From Physcomitrium patens (taxonomy: Eukaryota; Streptophyta; Bryopsida; Funariales; Funariaceae): a stretch of DNA of 64,000 bases. The notes beneath the pieces were generated by a model. That model was not told where the DNA came from. It did no database searches and was given only the letters and a program-made list of their open reading frames with translations. The stretch is from the NCBI RefSeq assembly GCF_000002425.4, contig NC_037259.1:822671-886670 (forward strand). Reading direction: 5' to 3'. The position numbers and the translations under genes are program-made. This document shows, piece by piece, positions 54,715 to 64,000 of this stretch (position 1 is the stretch's first letter; every line of letters starts with the position of its first letter).

Positions 54715-55855
54715 CAATTTATGATATTCTTCGGCATCTTTTTGTATTATTTTTAATGAAACCATGATAATTCTTTTTGTTCACGTTCTAATGTACACGT
54801 GAAGATGTCCAATTGGGTGTGTATATATTTTGGGTTTTTAGTGTAGTTTCTATCCTTTGATAAACTTGTAACTTAAGGGTCTTGTTTTCATGCAAATTGG
54901 GTGTGTGTGTTTTTTATTCCACGTTGAGTCTTTTGGTGAATGTGATGCAAGTTTTAAAAGTAAACTTGTAAACCCATTGCTTGCCGTCAATGCACCCATT
55001 CTGTGCTAACATGAAAGAAGATAAATCCAAAGGAATAAATAATTAATTAAGCAACTGGAAAGTATAATGAAAATTATTTGGAAAAGAAAATAAAAAGAAA
55101 TCTACAATTGTAAGGTAACTTGATGAGAAGTGACGATAATTCACACCTTCTTTTAACAATTAAATCAAAAGGGGGAAATTACGAATGCAAAAACAATCGA
55201 TAATAATTAATATCATGTTTTTCTTTTCTTTGGTAGGTGAAACTTCATAAAAGCAATGGGAGTTGATATGTTAGCCGGAAGAATTACAGAATAAAATCAA
55301 TTAATTTTCAAAACCTATTTATGTTGGTACGTCAGTTGTTCCATCTACAAATTGTATAGATAAGATTGTTGCAAAAATTGTGTGATATTTCAATATTTTT
55401 AGTATTTGTAACAAACTGCTCTATTAAGTTTAGGGATGACTAACTTGTAATGATGTTCACTGTATTGATTTGTTTTAGACGTTCTTTATTCTAGAGTTTT
55501 TCATCTTTTATTTATTGTTGTGTTGAAACAAAACTTATTCATTTGCAACAAAACATCCATAAGTTTCAATTAAATTCTATCAAATCTTTTGAGATTATAT
55601 TTTAGTGTATGCTTGTTCAAATCATAATTATTCTAAGTATTTGAATTGGAGATTTTATTTTTATTTTATATTATCAGCATTTTTGAATGGTCATTGTATC
55701 TAAGTTGATTTTATGTGCTTATCTATAGATAACCTTACATGTGGTTAAGACAAAAATAAGTAGTTCTAAATATAATTGGAATATTAGAAAAAACAAAGAT
55801 TCATATGCAAATGTTTACAAGGTGTATATATATATATATATATATATATATCTGT
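54715..55855. other. AT-rich intergenic stretch
   Basis: No gene recognised. A (TA)n tract at 55825-55851 lies directly beside the third MITE-like copy. Confidence 0.6.
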
Positions 55856-55856
55856 G

Positions 55857-56152
55857 GGAGAATGATAAAGCAACCCAAATATTTACTAAAGCGGCCCACT
55901 CTATTTTAACCATTATTGCACTCTTGCAGCCCTAATCCTTATTCCCACCCATTCCCCATTCTCATCTATTGCTAAGGATGGAGCGGGGGGTTGGGAACAA
56001 AGGAACAAGAGTAATGGTTGGGAACAAGAGAACAGAGGTGATGGTTGAGAATAGGAGAACGGTTGGGAACGGGGATGAGGTTGAAAGGGTACGACGATGG
56101 TTTAAACATGTGGGTCAATTTAGTAAAAACTTGGGTCGCTTTATCATTTCCA
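55857..56152 (+). mobile_element. MITE-like element, copy 3, with internal minisatellite
   Basis: About 296 bp. The left terminal repeat starts AATGATAAAGCAACCCAAAT at 55861; the right end (56111-56150) is its complement with few changes (AATGATAAAGCGACCCAAGT). The subterminal TTTTTACTAAATTGACCCA is shared with copy 1. Flanked by (TA)n at 55825-55851 and TATATATA at 56153. No transposase. Confidence 0.72.
55988..56077 (+). repeat. GC-richer minisatellite inside MITE-like copy 3
   Basis: About three and a half imperfect units of roughly 18-27 bp beginning GGTTGGGAACAA, GGTTGGGAACAAGA, GGTTGAGAATAGGAGAAC and GGTTGGGAACGGG. Confidence 0.75.
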
Positions 56153-57080
56153 TATATATAACCGATTATTTATAAGAACTATGGGCGAATGAATAAACTA
56201 AAATCTACAAAAGATTAGTCAAGATGTGCACATTTTATAATCTCTAAATGATTTTGATATATTATTAAAAAATAAGTTTAATTCAATTTTTATCTTTAAT
56301 ACATTATCAAAATTTAATAGATATATCTAAATGACATAATATTTATAGGAAAAAAGGTATAAGTAGGGTTAATTTATAAATACAAATATGACTTATATCA
56401 TTTCAAAAATAAAATATTCAAGGTTTGGATGTCTTGTCTACCTTTTTTCTTTCACTTCAAAATTTGATTTGTTTTATATTTACTATATTATATATGCTTT
56501 CTTGGAAACTCTTTGCTATAAAGTCTTTGTCTAGCTCTAAAACAAATATTATTATTTGTATAGAAAGATGATAATATTCATATTGTATGCTATTCATTTT
56601 ACATCATTTTTATCTTTCTGAGTACAGATCAATCACATAGACTCTAGCATGATTTTTAAAAATAAAATGACTTACTTTCTCGCATATATACATATATTTA
56701 TATGTATATTAAAAAATTAAAAAATTGATGCAGATCCTTAATGGACGAGATTTGATATCATTGTTGTCCATGAATTGTATTTTTTATAAATTAATCATTT
56801 GATTTACAATTTAGGTATATACATATATAAAGTCCACATCATGTTTCAACCTCATTTAACAATACATTTGCTTTACAATGGTATAAAATATTTCAAATAT
56901 ATAAAATAACATCATAAAAAATTACATGGTAAATACAAAGTTAATATATATATATATATATATATATATTTTATTACGAATTTGGATTGCAGAGTTTCAT
57001 GTCTACTAATCATGGAAATTAATTTTCATATTGTGATTAAAAAATACATTTGACAATTATAGACTTAATATATATGAGTG

Positions 57081-57111
<31 letters not shown>

Positions 57112-57560
57112 TCTGAAAACTTTGAAAAAATGCAAAAAAAGGAAAATATGTTTTAACTTCACATTGATTTTACAAAAAATGTTTTAAAGGTTTACCATAA
57201 AAATACCTTTATAAGATACAAAATTTATATTAAGATTCACATGAACTGATATCTCAGCTGAGAGTCACAACTTTTGGCTTATGCATAATGAAAGAAAGAA
57301 ATAAAGTAGCTATCTATCTATCTATCTATCTATCTATATGTATATATAATTTTGTAGGAGAAAAGAAATAGTTACGACACCCATGAAGCTAAAAAGAAAG
57401 TTATGTAAAAGGCACAGTGAACACTCAGACACACACACACACAAACTAAAACAGTACAAAACTCCTTTACTTCAAGTCCAAAAATTGAATCATAAGGTGG
57501 ATTTTAAGTTTCGAAGAGATTGGTTTGAATGAGAACAAGCTTTATAAATAGAGTTTGGGG
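56153..57560. other. AT-rich intergenic stretch with microsatellites
   Basis: No gene recognised. (TA)n at 56945-56970 and about 57087-57111, (CTAT)n at 57310-57338 and (CA)n at 57430-57443. A TTTATAAATAG box at 57541-57551 could be a TATA element for the downstream sterol oxidase gene, though it is over 900 bases from the ATG. Confidence 0.5.
57310..57338. repeat. (CTAT)n tetranucleotide microsatellite
   Basis: Seven CTAT units in a row in AT-rich intergenic DNA. Confidence 0.95.
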
Positions 57561-58388
57561 CTCCACCCAACAACAACGGAGACAAATCATCTCAAATTAC
57601 TATTTATAATCCCAACACCACACCAAAAAATATATGGCTATTATCACAAAAAAACGAAATATATCATCCATCCTTACCACAAATACACCAAGCACTGAGA
57701 CGCCTAGAAGGATGAAAAGAACGACGATATCCCGTCGAGACGTTCATTCATCCACACGAGCCAGTTGTGAAGAAGCGAGAAAGGGGGAGAGGGAGCGGGG
57801 ACGGGGGACGTGGCCCGCTGACTCACCCTAAGATTCCGCATCGGACTCTGTGTCCGCGTAGTGGCGTTACGAAGCGGCAGCGTGAAGACAGTCAGCGTCA
57901 GCATCGTCATCCGCGGCGGAGGCAGGTGGCGGTCTCGCGGGCAGGGCAGGGGGCAGGGCAGAGCCGTCCTGACAAAGCTCCGATCGTCGCGTGCCGTCCC
58001 GTGGCGGTACGTCCGTCCGCACGCCGAGGCGGAGTGGACACCGCGCGGAGGCGGGGGTGGGGTGGAGGGCCGCATGAATCAATGAATGGAATGGTGCATT
58101 CTTTGGCTGGCTCTCAAATCGCGCGTCTCTCGCTCGCTCGGTACATCATCCTTCCTACTCATCCCTGGGACATCGGCATCGGCAGTGTGCAGGCTCACCG
58201 CCACCTTCCGTCCCGCGGCACCCACATCGCGGTCTGCAGTCTTCTTCGTGCCCTGCCAACCCGCCTGTAGTGCAGCGCTGCTGCTGCTGCTGCTGCTGCA
58301 TTAGGCGCACGGAGGGTGTGGGGGGCTTTGGGATGCGTTGAGATCCGTCGCTGGTGCTCTTGCTCGCAGCCGAAGCAGCGAGAGAGAG

Positions 58389-58431
<43 letters not shown>

Positions 58432-58475
58432 AATTAACTCCCGCGTGGGGTGCGGTGTCGACCTCGTCGATCAGC
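57561..58475 (+). other. Promoter and 5' leader region of SMO2
   Basis: GC-rich from about 57700. It contains a CTG repeat (about 58278-58299) and a (GA)n tract (58380-58428) that ends less than 50 bases before the start codon. Both strands are open for over 100 codons in places with Arg/Gly-rich, motif-free translations, which I take as composition effects. Confidence 0.45.
58380..58428. repeat. (GA)n microsatellite in the SMO2 leader
   Basis: GA repeat with two ATAG interruptions, ending 48 bases before the SMO2 ATG. Confidence 0.95.
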
Positions 58476-61400
58476 ATGGCGACTGCTCTGGAGAAAGGAT
58501 GGCTGGTGCGCCCTCTCTCTCTTTCTCTCTTTCTCGCTCTCGCTTGGTCCATTTTTCTTCTTTGGGTTCTTGACCTGGAGTGTTCTGGAGTTTTTACCAA
58601 GGACGGGGTGCCATTGTGGTACCTGCCGGTCGTGGCCCCGTTGCATGCAGGGTGATCTGTAACGCGAGACTGGGTTTGAGTGTATCGGGTGTTGTCGGGC
58701 TGTGCGAGGATGTGTGTGTGGGTGGTGGGTCGGTTGTGTAGTTGCATCGATTGCGTGGGTTCTCGGCTACTTCACATCTAAGAGCGTTTTCGTGGCGGAG
58801 AGTTTCTGGGTTTTGCGGGAATGGATGCTTTGATTGTGACAATGCGCTGCTCTAATGCTCGTGTTTGAGCTTCGTTGAAAAGAGAAGCCTCCCGCTTTTT
58901 TTTCGTTAGTTTATTTGTTCGTTCGCATCCTTTTCCTCCTCTGGGAAACTCGTGACGATGGTATGAAGGAGAGGAGCTTTGTTTCAGCCCCATAAGATCG
59001 CCGATATCGATGCTGTGCACCTGCATTGTCTATTTTTTGGGTTTGGACCGCATTCATCATCAGATCTTACCATGCACGGCCGTTCTCTGGGCTATGGTAG
59101 AATGTGGGATTTCGGGAGATCAGAAGTCTGTTCATCGAATGGATTTTGGATGTGAACCAGCCAGGTTTGGATTGCATTGGCAAGCTTTAGTGTTCACATT
59201 CCACCGTCGATCGTGAGTCTTACTTTATTCAATACGTCTCGTTCCGTACTTATTCCTTTGTCTTACCGCAAGCGACAGATTTCGGACCTTCCTTGTACCT
59301 GCTTTATTGAAAGCCTTTAGAAAGATTCAAACTCGATTCTGAGCTTGGTTGATTTCGACGCTGTATGTTGAGGGGTTTTTATTTTTATTTTCATTCGGAC
59401 TCTAATTTGGATGAAAATATTCTCACATCCCGCTTTAATGTCGGACTCAGTTGTGACGCTATCGGCTCATTATCTGTACGTAGTGAAGTGTGTCGGTAGT
59501 ACAGGGTTTATTGCGTACTCCTTCGGAAGTGCTGGGTTGCACAAACCTAAGTATTGTAACCACTAAGTAATGCACTTTGAAATGTCTGACGATAAGTTGC
59601 ACGATAGTTTGGCCCAATTCTATTGAGGAGAGCCTTGACCGAATATTGCCTCATAATCTCCTGATTGGATGGATGTGAAGTTTCGCATGCTGGTGTAGTG
59701 TTGGCGGAGTCGTTGGTCGGACATTTAAATGTTATACCCCTGCCTCTATTCATTGATAAATTGCATTATCTTCTGTGGGTTGTCTCTACATTAATTGCCA
59801 TACCGGTCGTGATGTTCTGCCGATCAAACGTGCCGTCGGAAATGTAACTACTATTTGTGTTGTGGGCCTTGGCCCGAGCCTCTGGATTTGTAGAACTTGG
59901 CATAGAATTCTTCTTGGTATGTGGAAGGCCAGACTGACACCTTTGTACGTGTGTTGGTGCAGTACCTAATTAACAACTTCACTGACTTCCAGCTGGCATC
60001 TATTGGCAGTTTCATTATTCACGAGAGTGTGTTCTTCCTTTCTGGTCTTCCATTCATTGTTATGGAGAGATTGGGTTACCAAAGGCAGTACAAGATACAG
60101 GTATAATGAATGTGGCTAGCGTGTCGTGATCTTGTGCTTTTCAGCAAGTTTCGCTTCTTTCTGTTCACGATCCAGTATAGCTTCCGGAGTGGCTTCATGG
60201 CTGAATTCCAACTGGGATACCTGCTCTAATTATTCCTCTGTAACCAATGAACTGCAGGGAAAGGTTAATTCTGTTGCAGCACAGGAGAAGTGTGTTATGA
60301 AGCTTTTGATTTATCACATCTGCGTCAATTTGCCTCTAATGATCGTGTCATATCCTGTCTTCAAATACATGGGCTTCACCAGTCAATTACCTCTACCTTC
60401 CTGGTGAGCTTATCCAATCTAAAAACGAGTATGACCTCATCCTTTTTTAGTCAGAGTTTTCGTTATTTCTTTGCTCTACTTTTCCTTTCTTCTATGTGAG
60501 TTTTGTGACTGAAGCTTAGTTATTTTCACTTTCGAGTCACTGTTTTTGAAACAAAAAATCCGCAGTGTCCGTGTACGCAGCTTATCATTGAACGCTTTCT
60601 ATGCAGGAATGTAGTGTGCTTTCAGATACTATCTTATTTTATCTTAGAAGATTTCATCTTTTATTGGGGGCACCGTATTCTGCACACCAAGTGGCTCTAC
60701 AAGCACGTGCACAGCGTTCATCATGAGTGTGTGCTCTCTACTCTGAATTCGAATTCGAATTTCAAAGCTAGTAGTTGTCTGGTGTCCTACATGTGTTCTA
60801 ATTATTCACCTGCCCTTCGTTATCAGAGTTTGCCACGAAGATCTGGAAACGGGACTTATTTGATGAAAGCTCTGAAATCGCATGTGGTCATTGCATATAT
60901 TTATTTATCTTCGACGTATTTTATAACTCATACATCAAATCTCTGCATAAGAATGAACTGAAATTTCAACAACTTGTGTACTTGGTGCAGGTATGCGACT
61001 CCTTTTGGATTGACATCTGAGTACGCCCATCCTGCAGAGATCCTTTTCCTTGGTTTTGCTACTGTCTTTGGACCAGCCATTACAGGCCCTCATCTCTTAA
61101 CTCTCTGGATTTGGATGAGCTTGCGAGTAATTGAAACCGTGGAAGCCCATTGCGGCTACGATTTCCCATGGAGTCTCTCCAGATACTTGCCAATCTACGG
61201 AGGGTATGTTCAATCCGATGTTCCATTATTCCCATAATTTATTCTGAAGATCTCAACATGGAACGCTTCTTGTTTTTCTAATAATTTCCTACGCGGATTG
61301 TACTAACTCGCTGTTCTGGATGTCGTGAAACAGTGCTGATTTTCATGATTATCACCACCGTCTTCTCTACACCAAGTCTGGGAATTACTCATCGACGTTC

Positions 61401-61938
61401 ACATACATGGATTGGTAAGTTTGTGTCGAGAAGCCCCCAGATCCAGGGCGACCAGTGCTTCTAATTTTTTGTTTTTATTTTATTTTTAAAATCTTTGTTA
61501 ATTACTCACGAATCGTCACATCTGATTCAATTAATTTTTGTAGGCACTAAACTTTCTTTCTTTAGATACTTCTGGAGTAAGCGAATGAACGATTTCTGCA
61601 TGTTATTCTACAAGTTAGAAGTTGTGATAGTGATCGATACCCTGAAGCAGTATCTTCAATGAATGCCTATGTGGGAATCAAAATATTAGAGAAGACTTCT
61701 ATGATTACTGTGTGGAATATGCCAAGCGGCAGTAACCTAAGAATGGCTTTCGAAGGGGATAGATACCAAGGTTCTACTATGGTCCTTTGTGGGGGGACCA
61801 GGCCGGATTCAGTAAGCCAGTGGGTTTCCTTATTCCAGGATTTTCGGCACAGACAAGGGATATCGGAAGCTGAAGGCTTTGAAGGCCGCTGAGCACCAAT
61901 ACGAGTACGTGGAGGAGAAGGTCCCGAAGGCAGACTGA
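58476..61938 (+). CDS. SMO2: C-4 sterol methyl oxidase, SMO2 type
   Basis: Non-heme iron oxygenase of the ER membrane that starts removal of the second C-4 methyl group (4-alpha-methyl sterols) in plant sterol synthesis. Exons: 58476-58505, 59963-60100, 60258-60403, 60607-60726, 60991-61203, 61334-61414, 61839-61938; 275 aa (Arabidopsis SMO2 about 260-270). All introns are GT-AG with matching phases. The three His boxes of the fatty acid hydroxylase family are present: HRILH (127-131), HSVHH (140-144), HDYHH (220-224). SMO2 rather than SMO1 is shown by DFQLASIGSFIIHESVFFLS, EYATPFGLTSEYAHPAEIL and GTDKGYRKLK. Membrane helices lie at about 22-40, 70-90, 106-122 and 160-190. The first exon codes for only ten residues (MATALEKGWL) and is followed by a 1.46-kb intron. 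No defect seen. Confidence 0.96.
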
Positions 61939-62319
61939 TCTGAAGCGTGGATGTAGTTAGTGAATTGTCCCTGTAACTCTTTGAATTAGCAGTGAAGGAA
62001 ATGGTGAGACCTAGGTGGATTTCTAGAGCCTTGTATCCTGTTGTCCGTGCCTGACCGTCCGTTGCGGTCACGGGTCGTCTGTATATGGGAGTGAAGAAAC
62101 ACCAGCGACTGGGGCAGGAAAAATCAGACCCACTAGTTGTTGGTGTTACAAAGGCCATTGTAGAGTAGAAGAGATGGGAGAATGCTAGGGAGAAGTCATT
62201 TTTTTGAAAGCTGAATCGCCTGAAGATGTTTGAAGTTGAACAGAAAAAAACTTGCCAGTTCGCATGTTTGTAACTATAGCTTGGACTCGCTCAAATGAAC
62301 TGGTTCACACAAGAATAAA
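61939..62319 (+). other. 3' untranslated region of SMO2 with poly(A) signal
   Basis: Gene-like composition after the stop; AATAAA at 62314-62319 is the likely signal. Confidence 0.5.
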
Positions 62320-63882
62320 TGTTCAGATGTTAGTACCTATTTTAGTGTGTTTGTTTGTTTGTACTAGTTGGGTTGTTATTTTCCTCCTGGAGGCAGTTTC
62401 CACAGCACCGCTTGTGCTCTTCTTCAATTCTGCCTTCACTCAACTACAACGATCTGCTTCTTTCATCCCCTTCACACTCGTAGAAACTCCGAAGCTGCTA
62501 CGTAGTCGACAAGAAAACCCCATAGATCTTGAACCTCACGGATTTGTGATCATTTTTTTTTTTATCATTTTTAAGCAAAAAATTAAATTTACTTGAGGGA
62601 AACCGCGACATAAGATAGAATCGCATGGTAATCTACATAAGATGTAATTGCGAAGACTCATCAGATTCGTGACTGCACAACTGTGAATAGTACACTTGAC
62701 ACAAGCTTCGTTGTGTGAATGTAGAGCTGGGAAACTCGCATGTGAAAAGTAACGAATTTGTGCGAGAGTGAATGAATTTTTTATAAGTACTTGATGAGGG
62801 TTCAAAGAATGATTAATGACACTATGGTAATATTTGCATTAGCTCAGCATAAACATCGAACTTTGGCGATATTTTTAGGTGTTCCTCTTATTACTTTTGA
62901 GAAATCCCAATGATCACTTCACATGCCACATCAATTACTTATTACAATTTAACTATCTTGAAACGAAGTAACGGAAAAAGGAACTATGTATTAAGTATCC
63001 AAATCATCAGAACGGCAAGACGTGTATTTTATATCTTTATATTTCGTGTACAGCTGTGATATTATTTTATTTATACATATTTAGTTTATTTATTTATTCG
63101 TACTAATATAAAATCAATGTTTTGAAACAAACATCTAAAGTAACAGTAAGCGCAGAGACTCATGCTCAATTTTTTTATAAATTAGTCTTGTTGGAGCTCT
63201 CTTGAATGGAGAATCAAAGAATGCTAGCAAAGCCTTGGAGGAAATATATATATATATATATATATATATAATCTAAAGTTCAGAAATAGTTTATATTAGT
63301 GTAAGTTTGAAAGTCCAGAGTGTCCATGATAACAAACTTTACAGCACAGTATTTTATTCTGGCCCTTCACGCTCTGCTTAGAAATGCTGTACAAACATCC
63401 TACATTGATAATAGTAATAACAATAAGTTGAGCCCATTAATATATTTATACATGTGTGTGTGTGTGGTGTATTCAATGAAAGAATGAAAACAAGAGAAAG
63501 CCATTAATTTGACATGCCATTTCAGTAGTAACCCGAATTGTTGAGGAATATTTTTTCTCCCCTTCACACCACCCACAAGCTCAAAGAGATATATTACCAA
63601 GTAAGGACAACTGAAAACAAGCATCAATGGTAAAAATAGGGTTTACAAGAACATAGAATAGCTAGCCTTTTTCAGGCTCCTTTTTTTTATTTGGTTTAAA
63701 AAAAGAAACTCAAACAAAAGATGATCTGGCCCTACACAAGTTCTCCAAAAGAATGGCCTATATTGCAAGCCTACTTTTAACTTTCAGTAACATCAACTTT
63801 TGGTCACTTGCTTTTCTTCAACACAATGATAAGGATGGTGAAAACCTAGACTTCCCTTTGACCAACTTGATGATTGCATGTG

Positions 63883-63918
<36 letters not shown>

Positions 63919-64000
63919 ATAAAATTAAAGGGAAGACTAAGGCATAAGACCAACCACCAACCTTCTATAAAAAATCCAATAAAAGTGAAAAAGTAAAAAT
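62320..64000. other. Intergenic stretch to the window end
   Basis: No gene recognised. (TA)n tracts at about 63246-63272 and 63883-63912, (GT)n at 63454-63466. Confidence 0.6.

Noticed and set aside
55969..56175. 68-codon + frame as a small gene
   Set aside because: It lies across the minisatellite and right terminal repeat of MITE-like copy 3.
57767..58270. 167-codon + strand frame before SMO2
   Set aside because: Arg/Gly/Pro-rich translation without motifs in GC-rich leader; the opposite strand is equally open.

Overview
The window looks like nuclear DNA of a land plant, most probably a moss. Long AT-rich stretches full of (TA)n microsatellites separate compact, GC-richer islands. Each island carries one plant-type gene with short GT-AG introns, and all five intact genes lie on the + strand. 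The species cannot be fixed from the sequence alone.

Intact genes, left to right: (1) a Golgi-type putative pectin methyltransferase (PMT/DUF248 family, 3 coding exons, 595 aa, 15414-17441); (2) a protein with two stress-responsive A/B barrel (Dabb) domains, UP3-like (8 exons, 247 aa, 20809-22780); (3) the medium (mu) subunit of the AP-3 adaptor complex (8 exons, 418 aa, 25129-28583); (4) an intronless cytoplasmic receptor-like kinase related to lectin-type RLKs (471 aa, 52600-54015); (5) the C-4 sterol methyl oxidase SMO2 (7 exons, 275 aa, 58476-61938). They do not form a pathway. Genes 1 and 3 belong to the endomembrane system (wall-polysaccharide methylation, vacuolar sorting) and gene 5 is a sterol-synthesis membrane enzyme. 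A probable decayed DUF3339-type small-protein gene lies at about 11.83-11.99 kb on the minus strand.

Two nests of decayed Ty3/gypsy retrotransposons fill the rest of the recognisable sequence. Nest 1 (1-9.06 kb): a + strand element (A), cut by the window edge, is split by a minus strand element (B, 3280-7618) with two 547-bp LTRs and a 5-bp target duplication. Nest 2 (36.5-48.8 kb): a + strand chromovirus (C, 36534-48809, perfect AAGGC target duplication) has its gag split by a minus strand relative of B (D, 37676-44007). All four carry many stop codons, and sampled differences between the B LTRs are nearly all transitions.

The most interesting points are these. Element A carries a PHD-like zinc finger downstream of its integrase, where C and D carry a chromodomain. 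B, C and D share a coding-looking frame between the chromodomain (or its deletion point) and the polypurine tract that I cannot assign to a known gypsy protein. Three copies of a MITE-like inverted-repeat family lie in or beside (TA)n tracts at 50.0-50.6 and 55.9-56.2 kb, two of them head-to-head. All calls come from reading the sequence; no database search was run.
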